NCBI GenBank assembly: GCA_023375675.1 | Contig: JALQBC010000072.1 | Location: 36,290-100,289 of the forward strand | Origin: Cytospora piceicola | Lineage: Eukaryota; Ascomycota; Sordariomycetes; Diaporthales; Cytosporaceae | Length of the DNA stretch: 64,000 bases | Reading direction: 5' to 3' | In this document: positions 24,594-37,353 of the stretch, piece after piece | Position numbering within the stretch: the stretch's first letter is position 1 | Layout: each line of letters begins with the position of its first letter | Notes under the pieces: model-generated | Seen by the model: only the letters and a program-made list of their open reading frames with translations | What the model was told of the DNA's origin: nothing | The model's database searches: none | Made by a program: the position numbers and the translations under genes

Positions 24594-25240
24594 TTAAGTA
24601 TACCAGGAACCTAGCGAGGGCGAGCTTGGAAAGGTCCTAGAGAAGGCCTTCATGGTCGTGTTCTTCTTGCTTTGTCCCTCTGTCATCGCCACTGCTATTG
24701 CCGCTACCACCGGCATATCCGTTGCGTCTGGACTTGCTCGTGCTACGACCGATATTGGTAACGAGGGTGCGAAGGAGCCGTATGGAGTCGCTGGGAGTCG
24801 CCGAGTTCGTGGCCAAAGACGAGGAGAAGAATGGTGGTATAGGCATCCCAGTGGCTGACAAGGGTCTTGAGTCGGCACTTTTCTCATTTTTCTCTCTTTC
24901 TCCTTGTGGTGACTGGGATCAGTGTCTATCATGGGCCTGGTGTCCTCTGCTGCCTTATATTTCCAATTATTCTTTTGGGCAGGAGCAGCGGTGGGAGTAG
25001 TAGTGACTGTCGTGGAGTTTGTTGGGTATATCAGGCGGGAAAGTGAGACGTGCGCGGTAGCAACACGGGTGAAGAGGTCCTCGTTATCGAGCACCCAGCT
25101 GCTGAAGCCCAAGTACTGGCAGATACGACGCTTGTTGTGCCCTTTCTTCCTAGCCTCCTCTTACGTCCCTTTCTCCTTTTCTTGTCCTTTTCCTTCCTCT
25201 TTCCCGGCTAGAGCTCCTGCTGCTGCGGAACTGAAGCCAT
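24594..25240 (-). pseudogene. Possible gene relic, unknown family
   Basis: A minus-strand frame near 25112 reads LGFSSWVLDNEDLFTRVATA, preceded by a Lys/Glu-rich stretch interrupted by a stop. Further down, another frame ends EGLL-stop-DLSKLALARFL, where a single Gln-to-stop change would explain the break. The protein-like composition and the stops look like a decayed gene. I do not recognise the family, and no intact model can be built. Confidence 0.3.
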
Positions 25241-25989
25241 GATAGTGGGTGCAGGCTGCGCCAGACTTGAAAGGGCTCGTCCCAGTAGGTTCGGGTCCCC
25301 CCTCCAGCTTTTGCATTAACGATAGATGATTACCGTGTTGCCATCATCCATCTTCCCCGGTCGATCAACTCATATGTCCCTCCAACATCGGCTATGTCAT
25401 GTATTCTAAGGTTCCGATATTGCAGCCCAGCTCGCCAAAGCACCTACCCAGTACGTCTAACAATACCACCGAGGAGTCGTTTTCTTCCACCCCTACCACC
25501 GTGTTGGCTGTGACCTTTACCTTCTGAAAGCTGCTCTCTCTCCTGTTTTGGCTGTCTGACCATATCTCAGCCGCCTCTTCCTCTACTATCCTCTCTACAG
25601 CCGATGACTAAGATGTTGGTAAAGACGGACACAGACGATACTCAAACAATTACTCCAAATGCAATCCGCGCTTAGGGAAGACCTATACACCCGAGAGATT
25701 AGCCAGCGGCCATTTACTGGGGTGGCCCTCTTGTCGAATAGAACCATTACACTAGCCAACTAGAAGTGTGCCCACCCCTAGAAGATTGGGAATGAATTTG
25801 GTCTGATAGCTGGATGTACAACACCTCTTTAGCTGCCTCCTCGGAAATTTGCAAGAGGGTGGCTCTCAGGCCTACACCCTGATTGCTACCACTGATAGCG
25901 ACCACGTGCTGATAGCTCTGGTGATAGCTGTTATGGACAAGCGTATATATACGGTGTGTAGAGGTGCATCTGATACTGCAGGGCTACGG

Positions 25990-26115
25990 CCTTTTCTTTC
26001 CACGGCTTTCTTCCCATGGCTTTCTTCCCACGGCTTTCTTCCCACGGCTTTCTTCCCACGGCTTTTCTTTCACGGCTTTTCACTATGGCGTTTTACTGTC
26101 CACGGCTTTCACTGC
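25990..26115. repeat. CCACGGCTTT motif array
   Basis: Six or more imperfect copies of CCACGGCTTTCTTC or CACGGCTTTT in about 125 bp. The same motif recurs at three other places in the window, on both strands. Confidence 0.7.
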
Positions 26116-29100
26116 GTGTCCCTTGTTAGGGCTTCAAGTGTCACACGTAATATGTACTCGATTGAATGTGTTGATGTATTGTCTTGTACCCCGCTTGCTC
26201 GGGCACGCTAATTTCCATATTAAATACATGCCAGGGGCAATTGTGTGACTTGCTTATTCATATGGACCGAGGTATTTCCGCAAGTACCCCTCCCTTGCTG
26301 CCGTCTGACATCAAGAGTAAATAAATGGCTGCAGACTATCTGAATACCGTAGAGGTCAGGGCTAAGAATAATCGCCACGAACAAACTGTTGCAACCTAGC
26401 TGCAAGAAAACTTACTAGCCTTTCGTACGGGACAGAAGAGCCTAGAAAAGGTGCAAGCAAGCAAGAAGGAGATACAGATGACTGATGAGTGATTGGCAAA
26501 TACATCAACTTGGGTGGTGTCTACGGCCAGAATCCAAGTATCTGAGATTTACCTTCATGTCTATCAAAACATCTCGTTGATAACCACACACTCGGCCCCA
26601 AATCGCTGGAAAGCCTGCTCTTTACTCGATGACCTCGGAAACATCGATGAGGCGCGCAGTCTTGTACACATCACCGTTGTCACCAACTTTTCGTGTCCCC
26701 CCTAAGCCGCCTAACGCTACACTTCTTACGATTCAAAACAGGACAACAACATTGAAACCCAGACAATATCAAGCCCTGTGGGCGTGGTTAGTCGCAATGC
26801 GACATGGGGGGGGGGTCCTAGTCAGGCTCACTTCTTACTCGCCTAATCTCCTGTAGGCTAATCCCAAAGCCTCAAACAAAGGCGATCTTAGCTGCGTGGA
26901 GGCCCCTGAGGATATCGTCTATGCTCTCCTTGGAGTGAGGGCATGGGTTGTTTGTTGTTCACCGCCTCCAAATACCCGGTGGTAAGTAAGATGTTCTGAT
27001 ACATCTCGGAGGTGTACTCCCTTCCTGATGGACCTCCCTTATCTTGGTTCCGGGCTTACTGTTCGGAAACGGGACGCGGTGGTGGCTGATGAGGCTGACG
27101 TTGAGGTTGATGAGACTGCGATTGAGGTCAAGGTTAGAGTTGAGGCACCGGAGCTGGCCGGGGTTGACGTTCCGGAAGTACATCGTGATGAGGACACGCT
27201 TGGTAAGGATGGGTCTGACAAGCCACCCTTGGCTGTCCAACAAGATCAAATAGGTCGTATGTTTGACCCATATATTCACAAATTCCTTCAGGTTTTGTAT
27301 GCCACACGAACTTCAACTCCGACCCCCTCCCGTCTTGTTCCCTCTGGCGGACCATATGCCAATTATTCACCTGTGACTTGACCTCCTACATGAGTAATTG
27401 TGCAACAAGCAACTGTCTCGTTTGGTGGTGCCGGTGCCGGTGCTGCTGGTGCTGCTAGTCGGCGACCATTATGGCACTGCTGAGGCTCGAACAGTACATT
27501 ATATCCGATTGGTCGTCGTTGCAGCTGGATAAAGACGACCTTTGGGCTGGACCCAATCGACCACAACCCCTTTCCAACCTTCAAAGCTTCATTATTCAAT
27601 GTTCAACGCCTTCGCCATCGACCCCCTCATCAGCAAGAAGCAGCAGCTCATGCTGGTCGCGCATCTTTGCGGGATGCTGCTGGTCACGCCTTTACAGGAT
27701 GTGAAACTGAAGTCATGCCGTTGCGATGGTTTCCGACAGAATATCACGACACTACCCGGACATTCTGGTGAAAAGGAAGCACTCGCTGGCTCTGTCAGTG
27801 TAGCACTCGTGTGGCCCAGAACATCAAAGGGCACTAAAGTTTCTCACATGATCAGCGTGAGTAAATCCTCTCTCTTCTTTGCCCCAAGTACCTCCAATCT
27901 CCATACGTTCCCAAACCACCATGACTTCCTTACCCACCCCCCCCCCCCTTTGCCGCTCCTTGGGGATTTCCGCAATGCGTATTCATCCCCGGGTCTATAT
28001 GACTGACAATGGCAACAGTGACCCCAGCACCTGAGCAACATTGACTACGGAGGAATTAACCTGATGGTTAGCGCAGACCGTTTGAATTAACACTGGCGCC
28101 TCCTCAGACAGCCTCGTCCTCATCATCATCACCACACAATCCTCCACTTCACTTAGATTTTGATGCTTGCCGCCTGTATCTTAAAGAAACGCTTTTATGC
28201 AGCGGAGGGAGGTGATTTGGCTTCAATGGCCAGCCTCGCCACACAAAGATGCCCAGGCTCAAGAACATCATCTCTAACAATTTGAGGAAGAAGGTGGAGA
28301 CTGTACCCAAAAGGAAAAGAAGGACACACAATTGATCTCTGCAAACTACGTGGCTAAGCCGAGAGTAGTAGAGACGGCGGCCAAGGACACCCCAGAGCGA
28401 CCTGTCGGTGAGGTGGAGCCAATGCCCTCGAGGCGTTGTCCAGGAGAGTGCGCACCCGGTTACGGTATTGGTCGTGATGGCCATCTAGATTATAACGATC
28501 CAGACACAGTGGGCTAGCAGGGAATGCAAAGGCTACATACGCCAAGTGTGTCGCGAAACCTGTGATCTTGGAGGGAGTTCAGGAGGAGCGGGTGGGCTGT
28601 ATTGGTGTTTTTCTATGAAGATAAGGTCGAAGAAGGTCTCTTGGTCACCTCAGCCAGGCTTTTAGCCAAGGTCAACCAGCGTTCTAGGCACCACTATCAC
28701 AATCATTCACACCTGACCAGTCCTCTTACTGAGAATGTTGATGCTGGTTCACTCTCCCTGTTCGCCTTGGGCCAGGTCATAATATCGGCCGTGGAGAAAA
28801 GGCATGAGCGCCTTACTCTCCCTGGATAGCCACAAGGAGCAGCTTTCCGCGTCGATGTAGGGCTTGACCACCAAGACGGTCAGGTTGGAGGGCGTGAAAA
28901 ATCCGGCAGCTTTCAGTAGTGATGGCCATGTCATCTATGCCGTCCAGGCTCCCAACGCCGGTTACCTAGTGCCTTTAGCATTTGTTGCCTAGGAGGCTAT
29001 TCAGCGTGGACCCTTTGGCTATGCTCGTCAGGGAAGAAGAAATTTCCTGTCGATTAAACTCATGTTTATAGTACGCGGTAGAGTAAATAGTATACTGGCC

Positions 29101-29324
29101 GGGCTTCGTACTAAAATTTAGCTTCATTAAGCAAGACTATAGCATGGCAAAGCGAAGAATAGCACATCTGGACTGTTCCGGATAAGGGGTGTCTCTCTGT
29201 GTAGGTCAGACAAAAGACACGGCGCGTTGGGCGTTTTGAGTTTGACTGGGACGTATTGGTAGATGATTTCCACACGATCGCCAGACGCTCACTGAGTGTG
29301 AGGTGACCTATGCATTTTTACCAC

Positions 29325-29395
29325 TACATTTCTACCACACGATTTTCTCACCACGGCTTTTACTCCGCGGCATTTGTACCACGACATGTTCATCT
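29325..29395. repeat. CCACGGCTTT motif, second locus
   Basis: Contains CACCACGGCTTTTACTCC followed by a related CCGCGGCATTTGTACCACG segment; it appears to belong to the family seen at 25990. Confidence 0.5.
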
Positions 29396-30222
29396 TCACC
29401 TCACCATGCCATGCCACCGGCTTTACTACTCCGTCTCAATCATTACTTCGCCAGTCTTTCAGTCTGGTACGTCACCTCTTATGCTTGTGCCTTGGAATTG
29501 CTGGACTATATCGGCCTCCCGGACTATTGGACTCAGACCTGGACTTGAATTCTCGGCTCGCAGCGAGGTCTATAGTTGTATAAAGTGGCTTTTTCAAATA
29601 ATGAACATTTGAAGGGAGGTTCGAAGTATTAGGTGCCGTCGCAAGGATGGCGAGGGGGCATTGATATATTCACGAGGAGGTATTCCGGGTATTTCGTCGT
29701 ACGGCTAGTTATCAGGTATATGTATTTGCTCTCTCCATAGGTCCTAAACTTACGACTTGCTTAAAAGCACGTACCCGTTTCGCGATTAGTTATTTTGCCT
29801 CTGTCTCTGTTTCTCTGTACTCCTGGCAGCAACCAGCTCTCAGGTATTCATGAAAATGCTTGTAATACGAAGTAGTGCCTATAATTTCCCTCCTCCTCCG
29901 CCGTTTTTTTGTTGGCAAGAAAGAAGACAAGGACGAGACCGGGACTAAGTTAGCACGCTGGGCTACAAGATTTAGCTTGATCCATTCTCCTAGTACACAC
30001 ACATGCAGTATTCTTTTCCCAGTCGCTGTTAACATCGCCGATTCTGATTGCCTTTTTGTTCTCTTCTTAGGTAAATGCCTGAAGCCGCTGACAGTCCAGG
30101 GCGGTTAATTTAATCTAGGTTCAACCGTTATAGCATGATGTACCCCGCTGATATCCTTATCCGTCTATCCCACCACCCCGCCGTCCTACTACCTCGCAAT
30201 GTGACTACCTAGGTACGTCAAC

Positions 30223-30236
30223 CACGTGATCACGTG
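30223..30236. promoter_or_regulatory. Palindromic double CACGTG site
   Basis: CACGTGATCACGTG, a perfect 14-bp palindrome made of two E-box/Cbf1-type hexamers 2 bp apart. No adjacent gene has been recognised, so its use is unknown. Confidence 0.4.
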
Positions 30237-31335
30237 ACCACTCAACGCCTCTACCCCGGGTTACGCGTCACGGTAGAAATTATGTCACCGTCACCATTAT
30301 TATCACTGTCACCGTAAACTCACCATCACGGTAACAGTCACCGTTCTAGTTGAAACTGTGAAACCGGGGTCTGCTGACTATCACCTGACCGATCTAACCA
30401 TTTCCACCGTTCTCAAAGTCGATCGGGGACTAACCACTACCATCAACATCACCATTATAATCACAATCACATCAATACAATCAATACACCAGCCCTCTAC
30501 GAGGTTCCATTCTGTGCCCCTATCTGGCCGCCGGTTCGCGGCCCCTGAACTGCTGCTGTGTTCTGCCCTACTACGGTTGTCGCCGAGAAAGGGTCGCCAG
30601 GAGGACAGAGAGAAAGAGATCAACGTAGATGAGTAAGAAGGCACAACGATACTCACGTATATTGACAGAGAGGCTAAATTTGGTTCATAATCACCTGCTA
30701 CGATTCGATGGTGTGCTGTGCAGCCGTTTTGCTTTTCGCAGAAAGGAGCAGTACAGCCCTAGAGGCCGTAAATTTACGATACTACGGTCGAAATCACCAC
30801 CACAATATCAATTGCAAGCACATTCCCGATCCTGTATGCACAAATATAACTTAAGACACTTTTCAGACAACCTAGGCCTGCGGACTCAAAGGAACGAGAA
30901 CATTAACATGAGAATCAGCAACAAACAACACTGTGTCATTATTAGAAAGTACACTCAGATTATACTTAGCATAGTAAAACAAACAACAGCACTACTAACT
31001 AGCAGAAGAAGTGCCTGTATCTATAAGTATAAATCTGATACTAGTCTAACTCTAAATATATTCTTAACCACGGCGGCCTTAAATAGCAATAGACCTGTAT
31101 AAGTAGCGTAATGCTTCTAGAATGCTATATAAATCTGTTTAATCCTTATAGCTAGAACTGTCGTAGTTATACTAGAAACTGTATAGGCTGTTAGAATTTT
31201 ATATTCCGGCTTATCTAAAGTACCTTTATAAGTTCGGGCAAGGCTATTATCGATATCGTGCTTTATATTTCTAAGTATAAATAAGGCTAGACGGTTAATT
31301 CCTTAATAGATTAAAGGTAAGGGTATATATCGCAT

Positions 31336-31835
31336 ACTGTAACCAATCACTATAACTAGTCACTATAACCAGTTACTGTAACCAGTTACTGTAACCAGTT
31401 ACTATAACCAGTTACTATAACCAGTCACTGTAACTAGTCACTGTAACCAGTTACTGTAACTAGTCACTATAACTAGTCACTGTAACCAGTTACTATAACT
31501 AGTTACTATAACCAGTTACTATAACTAGTCACTGTAACTAGTCACTGTAACTAGTTACTATAACTAGTTACTATAACCAGTTACTATAACTAGTTACTAT
31601 AACTAGTTACTATAACTAGTTACTATAACTAATTACTATAACTAGTTATTATAATTAGTTATAATAACTAGTTATAGTAATTAGTTATAATAATTAGTTA
31701 TAATAACTAGTTATAATAACTAGTTATTATAATTAATTATTATAATTAAATATTATAATTAGTTATTATAATTAGTTATTATAACTAGTTATTATAATTA
31801 ATTATTATAATTAAATATTATAATTAGTTATAATA
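31336..31835. repeat. 13-bp minisatellite with a composition gradient
   Basis: About 38 tandem copies of a 13-bp unit, best seen as GTAACCAGTTACT on the left. Moving right, C and G positions are progressively replaced (ATAACTAGTTACT, then ATAATTAGTTATT) until copies are pure A/T. The unit is partly palindromic (AACCAGTTACT / AGTAACTGGTT). Confidence 0.85.
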
Positions 31836-32290
31836 ATTATAATTAATTATAAAATAATAAAAAGAAAATAATAATATAATAAAGTATTAATTAAACTTTT
31901 TTAAATATATATAATATATTTAACTAAAAAGATTATTAATTAACTTTTAATAAATAAAGTTATTAAAGTATTAATTTTATATTATTTTTATTTTAAATTT
32001 TAAATGTTTAATTACTTTTATTATTATTTATACTTTTTAATAATATAAGAATTACTATATTTAATATTTTAAAAATTAATAAAAAGTATTTTTTAATAAT
32101 TTTTATTTTATTTTAACTTACATTTTAATATAAATATTTAATTTCTATTTTATTAAAAAATTTTAAATTATTACTATTTACTTTCTTTTCTTATTACTTT
32201 TATTATTAATATAAGCTTTAACTTTAAATTTATACTTAACTATTATAAAAAGATTATAATAAGTATAATTAAAAGTAGAAAATAAAGCTA

Positions 32291-32397
32291 TTTATTATAT
32301 ATTACTTAAAGCTTATAAGTATTAGAAATTAAAAGCGAAATAGCTTAATAAGCTAGCTTAATCCTTTTAGCGTAATAATTAATCCGGTATATATTAA
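32291..32397. repeat. 107-bp direct repeat, copy 1
   Basis: Matches 32663-32769 at most positions; differences are largely C/T or G/A changes. Contains the conserved core GCTAGCTTAATCCTTTTAG and ends TTAATCCGGTATATATTA. Confidence 0.75.
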
Positions 32398-32662
32398 TTA
32401 GTAGTTATAACTTCTACTATTCTAAAAGCGATTAAAGGCGAGGTATTTAGCTTACTATACTAACGCCGAGGTTATAAGTTCGAGTATTAAATTAACGAAT
32501 TTTAAACTACGTTAAGTAAGAATGCCTTTTAGTAAGAGAACTAAAGTTATAAGCTTTAACTTAAGTCCGAAGGATATAAACGTACTACCGGATAAGATAA
32601 AAATACTTAAAAGACTTATATATAGCTTACGTAGACGTAAGTTACTTTATCCGTTAGTAGTA

Positions 32663-32769
32663 TTTATTATATACTACTTAAAGCCTATAGGTATTAGAAA
32701 TTAAAAGCAAAACAGTTTAATAGGCTAGCTTAATCCTTTTAGTATAGTAGTTAATCCGGTATATATTAC
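32663..32769. repeat. 107-bp direct repeat, copy 2
   Basis: Second copy of the segment at 32291, in the same orientation, 372 bp downstream. Confidence 0.75.
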
Positions 32770-34914
32770 TATTAAAATATATTAGTATAATAATTATAAA
32801 AGTAAGTATATATTAAAATTATTTATAAAGCTTATTATTAAGTTATTATAAGGTTTATAACTATATAAATTAGCTATTATTTTTAAGCTTTTTAATACTA
32901 CTTATTAGTTAATAATAGTAAGTAAGTATCTTTTTATTTTTTATTTAATTTACTTTATTATTATTAATTTATATAAACTAGATTCTACCGGATAATTATT
33001 TAGCCGATTATTTAACTACTAAATTAATTAATTAAATTAAAGAAAAAAGTATATATAATATAGAAATCCCTTTTTAAATACTTTAAATAGCCCTTTTTAT
33101 TATAGCTCTTTAGTTATTAATCTATATAACATTCTTATAATAAGATTAATCTCTTTTTAGTTACTTATAAAGCTTATTATATATATATAAATATTCTATA
33201 GCACCTTATATATATACGTATTGTCTAATAAATAGCAAGCCTATAACTACAGTTACCTATCCTTTAAAGGTTACCGCTATAAGCTTTAATCCCTTTCAGC
33301 TATACTTAGTATATAGCGACGGCCCTTAAGTAATGCGGGTCTTACTAAAGACTTAACCTAGCAACTAGACTTGTCCTTAGACGCCTCCTAGACGATGCCT
33401 GGCTAGCAAAGAGTTACTTCCCATCACGGGCCAACAATACCAGACAGAGCGTCTCCTGTTATAGCACTAACCCACAAGCTACCGTACCGGTACCAGTACC
33501 AGTACAGCGTTTACCACCCCAAGGTACACAATTGTAAATCCCTACTAGCGTATAGGCTATCGATTATTAAAGCCCGAGATTATATTAGTTAGTATGTACC
33601 CTCCGCACTCCATTCCTGCGCAGTACGGTATGTATACATGTAAATAGATATTCATTTCTATCCCACACTCCTGGAGTGTAACAATCTCCTACCAGAACCC
33701 TAACACAAGTCAAAGGAAGCCAGACGAGTTACTATTTCCAAGTTTGAGTCCTTGTGTGTACTTTGTTCCTCCTAAACGCACATACACACATCTGCAGACT
33801 CTTAAGATGATACAATGAGTTCCCATTAAAACACCAAGTCCGACTCGGCTGCCAATTGGCAACTTGGTGAGGAACAGTCTGTCACTTCCTTCCTCTCCCC
33901 CAAATTGACCTCAAGCTCGCTGTACCAAAAAAGATTCGTCCTTCGTTTATCATCGTTATGCATGGAAACTTTGTAGCTGGGCGACTGGCAGCTAATGTTA
34001 CCTATTAGAAGACGAAACTCCTCCCTACAGAGAAACCATGTCTCCTAACAATAACGACGACGACGACGCCGACGCCGATCGTGGTTGCAACGGCATCCTC
34101 GGACGATGCTCCACTGGTGCTGCAACGGCGGCAACGGCGGCAACTGCTACAGCGTCGACAGGGGCATTTATATGCCAATCTGCAGCTGTGGCCCCTGGCC
34201 TTGCTTCTTGGCTCTCTGACTAGTTTTGATCTTCATCTGGTTCTACGTTTCTGGTAGAGGTGGCCAGTTAGGCAAGTTCCGGTTCAGAATACCTCAAAAA
34301 TTTATGTCCGCTAACTTTGGCTTATCACCAGAAGGCTTGATAACATTCTCACTCTCCGATGCGACGGACGGACGGACGGACTGGTGGGAAACAGGGAGGC
34401 GGGCGCTACAGATGGAGAGAAGAAGTTCCTGGGTGCGTGCGGAAGAAGTCTAGAACCATGATATCACACATGCCGTTGACCCTACTCAAGATTCCATCGA
34501 ATCAGATACTATTTCTCCCGACCAACTTGTTGCGATGCAGCATTGAGGCGTGCTTAGAACAATCAACAGCGACTGGCATGACTCTGATAGCCAAATTGGT
34601 CCATTTCCTTGATTGACCTGGACGGTCCTTTTGCACGGTCTCACCGACTTGACTTGTTTCATATGGCTAATAACACTGGAACCGATTTGGGTACCGGTTT
34701 ACCAAGGATCGAAATTTATCCAGCCACCATTCCCCTTCGACAGCCATTTTATTAAGATATGTACAACCCCTCCTGACATCACTCACCAGAAGTCCATGTC
34801 GCATATACACTCTTTTTAGGTACTCCTTAAGCAGTCTGTCAACAGAATACCGAAATCCACGCTCCGACCGGGTGGCTAGACGTACAGTTTATTCAAATTG
34901 GTTCCGGACTCCAA

Positions 34915-35015
34915 AAAGCCGTGGCACCAACAAAAGCCGTGGAACAAAACCCGTGAGCGAGCCGGTAAAAGTCGTTAAGCCGTAAAACCCGTGGCACCCA
35001 GCAAAGGCAGTAAAA
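34915..35015. repeat. CCACGGCTTT motif, inverted locus
   Basis: The reverse complement of the motif recurs as AAAAGCCGTGG, AAAACCCGTGG and GCCGTGGCACC within 100 bp, opposite in orientation to the loci at 25990, 29325 and 62830. Confidence 0.65.
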
Positions 35016-37341
35016 GCTACAAGCTATGCATTTTAGCTCCTTACACACCGTCTAATTAAAGCCTTCTTTCGCATGATAGTTGAATTTGTTCCTTGCAACC
35101 TTGCAACCGTATTTATCACCCCTCGATCTATATGTGTGTCTAGAGCGGACGAGGATAGTTAGTTAGTATGGAGAATTATAGCAGGTCTACTCTCCCTAAA
35201 CCTCACCTGCATACCTTTGTCCCCTCTGCGGCCCGCTACCTAGGATACTCCTGCTAAGCGCTCTCCTATCCTGCACTTCCCATCGACTACTCCGACGAAA
35301 ATACCCTGCGCTAGGTTGGCCTTGATTCTGAACGCCGATGACGAACATGTCTGGGCGGCTAAGCCGCTTCCGAGGCTAATTTATGGCTTTCTGTAGCCAA
35401 GAGAGGGTGTTCCGGTGGCACCGTCAGAGAGAAGCTGCCTTGAAGCTGAGGTGGTTGCTATGCGTGGAGTCGGATGTGGTGGATGCGGCATCTGCTGACT
35501 TCCCTGCCATTATTGGTCCGTACTTGGTCCACCTTATATGGGATCTACTGAGGGCAAACCGAGCGTGGATTCGTAGAGATGCAACCATGGCCGGATTGGT
35601 GGTCTCCAATCCTATGTGATGTCTTTGACGCTACCTTGGCCAGGTCCCAATATTATTGATACCGTGGACCCTGATTCCCAGCTCAGGGATGACGAAGGCG
35701 CCCGCCATGTATCCAAAGTATTTAGTTGAAGTGAGTACTTGCCTGACATCCTGGCCTGCCTCATTTTCTGCCAGGTAACGAAGTTTCGTCGTATGGTATA
35801 CGGAGGTCAATATATTCCTCGCCATGCTGCGTCGCTCCTGTGGTGTGTACCAATCATGGCCAGATGCTTTGTCGCCAGAATACGCTCGCTCACTTTACTG
35901 TTGGTTTGTTGTCTGAACTTATGATTTACTTAGTCTCGAGGATTATTTCGAATATCGATTGGGTTTTGGTTGGTGTCTGGCTGTTACTAACGAGGGAAGT
36001 GCACATGTGATTGGTCGTGGTTGAGGACGGTGCTGAGGAAGCTGAGGATACTCCTACCAAGAAGCCCGCGACTACATGTACGGATAAGGAAACATGAGTG
36101 CTGGTGGTTTGTATGTGGGACTATGCGTTGTTGGTCAAATTAATGGCTGCTTGTGTTTGCTACTTAATAGGTTCTGATGATTCTTGGGCTTCTGATGATG
36201 ATGATGGCGATGGTTGGCCAGCCAGCAAGTGATGGTTTCTCAGCACATGTGACTCTTTTCCGAGGCATAATGCACATATATGATGAACAAAAACCGGTTT
36301 TCGGGTTTTCCAAGCATGCTTGTCCACGGCTGTTTCCTTTCGTTTGCGTCCCCGTGTTGCTCTGGAAGCCAAAGAGGGGATCATATCTTGAGTCTCTGGT
36401 ATCTTTGGTGGAGAAGTTAGTCCCTGGTACTGCTCCCTCCCTAGTGCCTTGTCGCTTGGCAACCTGGGAGTCCTGTGGCAGAACGAAGGTGTTAAAGAGC
36501 ATAACGAGGGCCGAGACCTCGGATAGCGAGTCTCTGGGCTGTTGGTGCTGTGACAAGCCAGTATCGCACTTCTTGAAATTTTTGGTGGTAGTAAGGGCCA
36601 TTCTCCTGGTCTTCAGGTATGCTGCTGCCGTCCTGGATGGTCAAAATCTCATTGATCTTCTTCTTCCTCCGGTAACATTGGATCAAACAATATATGGCCT
36701 AAATAGAACCGTTGTCTGGCTTACTGACAACAGTGTGCACTCCACTTGTCTACCAGCTATTGTCCCATATCACCACCACACACCACAGTTCTTACTCGTG
36801 GCATTCCTTTTTCATACCAAATGAGGTCGTCTCTGTTGGCCGTGGATTTCTTCTCCTCCTTCTTCTTCTTCTTCTTCTTCTTCTTAGTGTCGGTATTGGT
36901 ATTGGTATTGGTATTGGTCTTGGTCTCAGGAGCCCTGGAGAGAATGGTGTTGTACAGAACAGAAAAGCATCGGGATTCCTCCTCCACTCGAGCACGTGTG
37001 AGTGTATCATCGTTATCGACGTCCATCTTACAAATGTCCAAGATCCGTGAAAGCCCAGGCAGCAACGCTGGTCCGCCCAGCTCCTGGGCAGCTCCAGCTG
37101 ATCCAAGTCTCCTCCTCTGGTGGTTTTGTGAGTTGTGGGCGTATGCTGTCTGGGGATGATGTCTACGTGCGTCTGATGCTGCTTGAGCTTGAGCTTGAGC
37201 CCAAGCCCGAGCCAGCCTGAGCTTACGAACGGATTATCCCGTAGTCGTAGCCATAATCGTAGTTGTAGTCGTGGTAGTAGTCGTGCGGCCGCTGTGGATT
37301 ATCAAGTAAACAAGCCGTAAACAGTGAAAGCGAACAAGAGT

Positions 37342-37353
37342 GGGTTAGGGTTA
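37342..37353. repeat. Telomere-like tract
   Basis: GGGTTAGGGTTA, two telomere-type units, immediately left of a T10G10 homopolymer tract. Confidence 0.55.

Larger units (their letters stand above)
25250..30650. other. Gene-poor stretch with decayed sequence
   Basis: About 5.4 kb of normal composition, but all frames are short (under about 160 codons) and overlapping. No domain, signal or consistent intron pattern was recognised. It contains CCACGGCTTT-type motifs, homopolymer C or G runs, and CACCGT/ACGGT-rich DNA at 30230-30350. It probably holds remnants of genes or transposons. Confidence 0.45.
31100..33300. repeat. Large AT-rich block, RIP-like
   Basis: About 2.2 kb of mostly A/T sequence without a coding frame. 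It includes a minisatellite on its left side and a 107-bp duplicated segment in its middle. Normal composition returns by about 33300. Typical of heavily mutated repeat DNA. Confidence 0.75.

Noticed and set aside
25230..25310. tRNA-like B box (GGTTCGGGTCC)
   Set aside because: No acceptable acceptor stem, D arm or anticodon arm could be paired around it.
31336..31835. CRISPR-like regular repeat
   Set aside because: Units are 13 bp, directly adjacent and without spacers; the genome is fungal. It is a minisatellite.
32522..32704. 60-codon frame within the AT-rich block
   Set aside because: Lys/Ile-rich composition is expected by chance in AT-rich DNA, and it spans the duplicated segment.
36160..36824. 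Overlapping 100-215 codon frames on both strands
   Set aside because: No domain, no codon pattern favouring one frame and no clear introns; kept only as a note in the gene-poor region.
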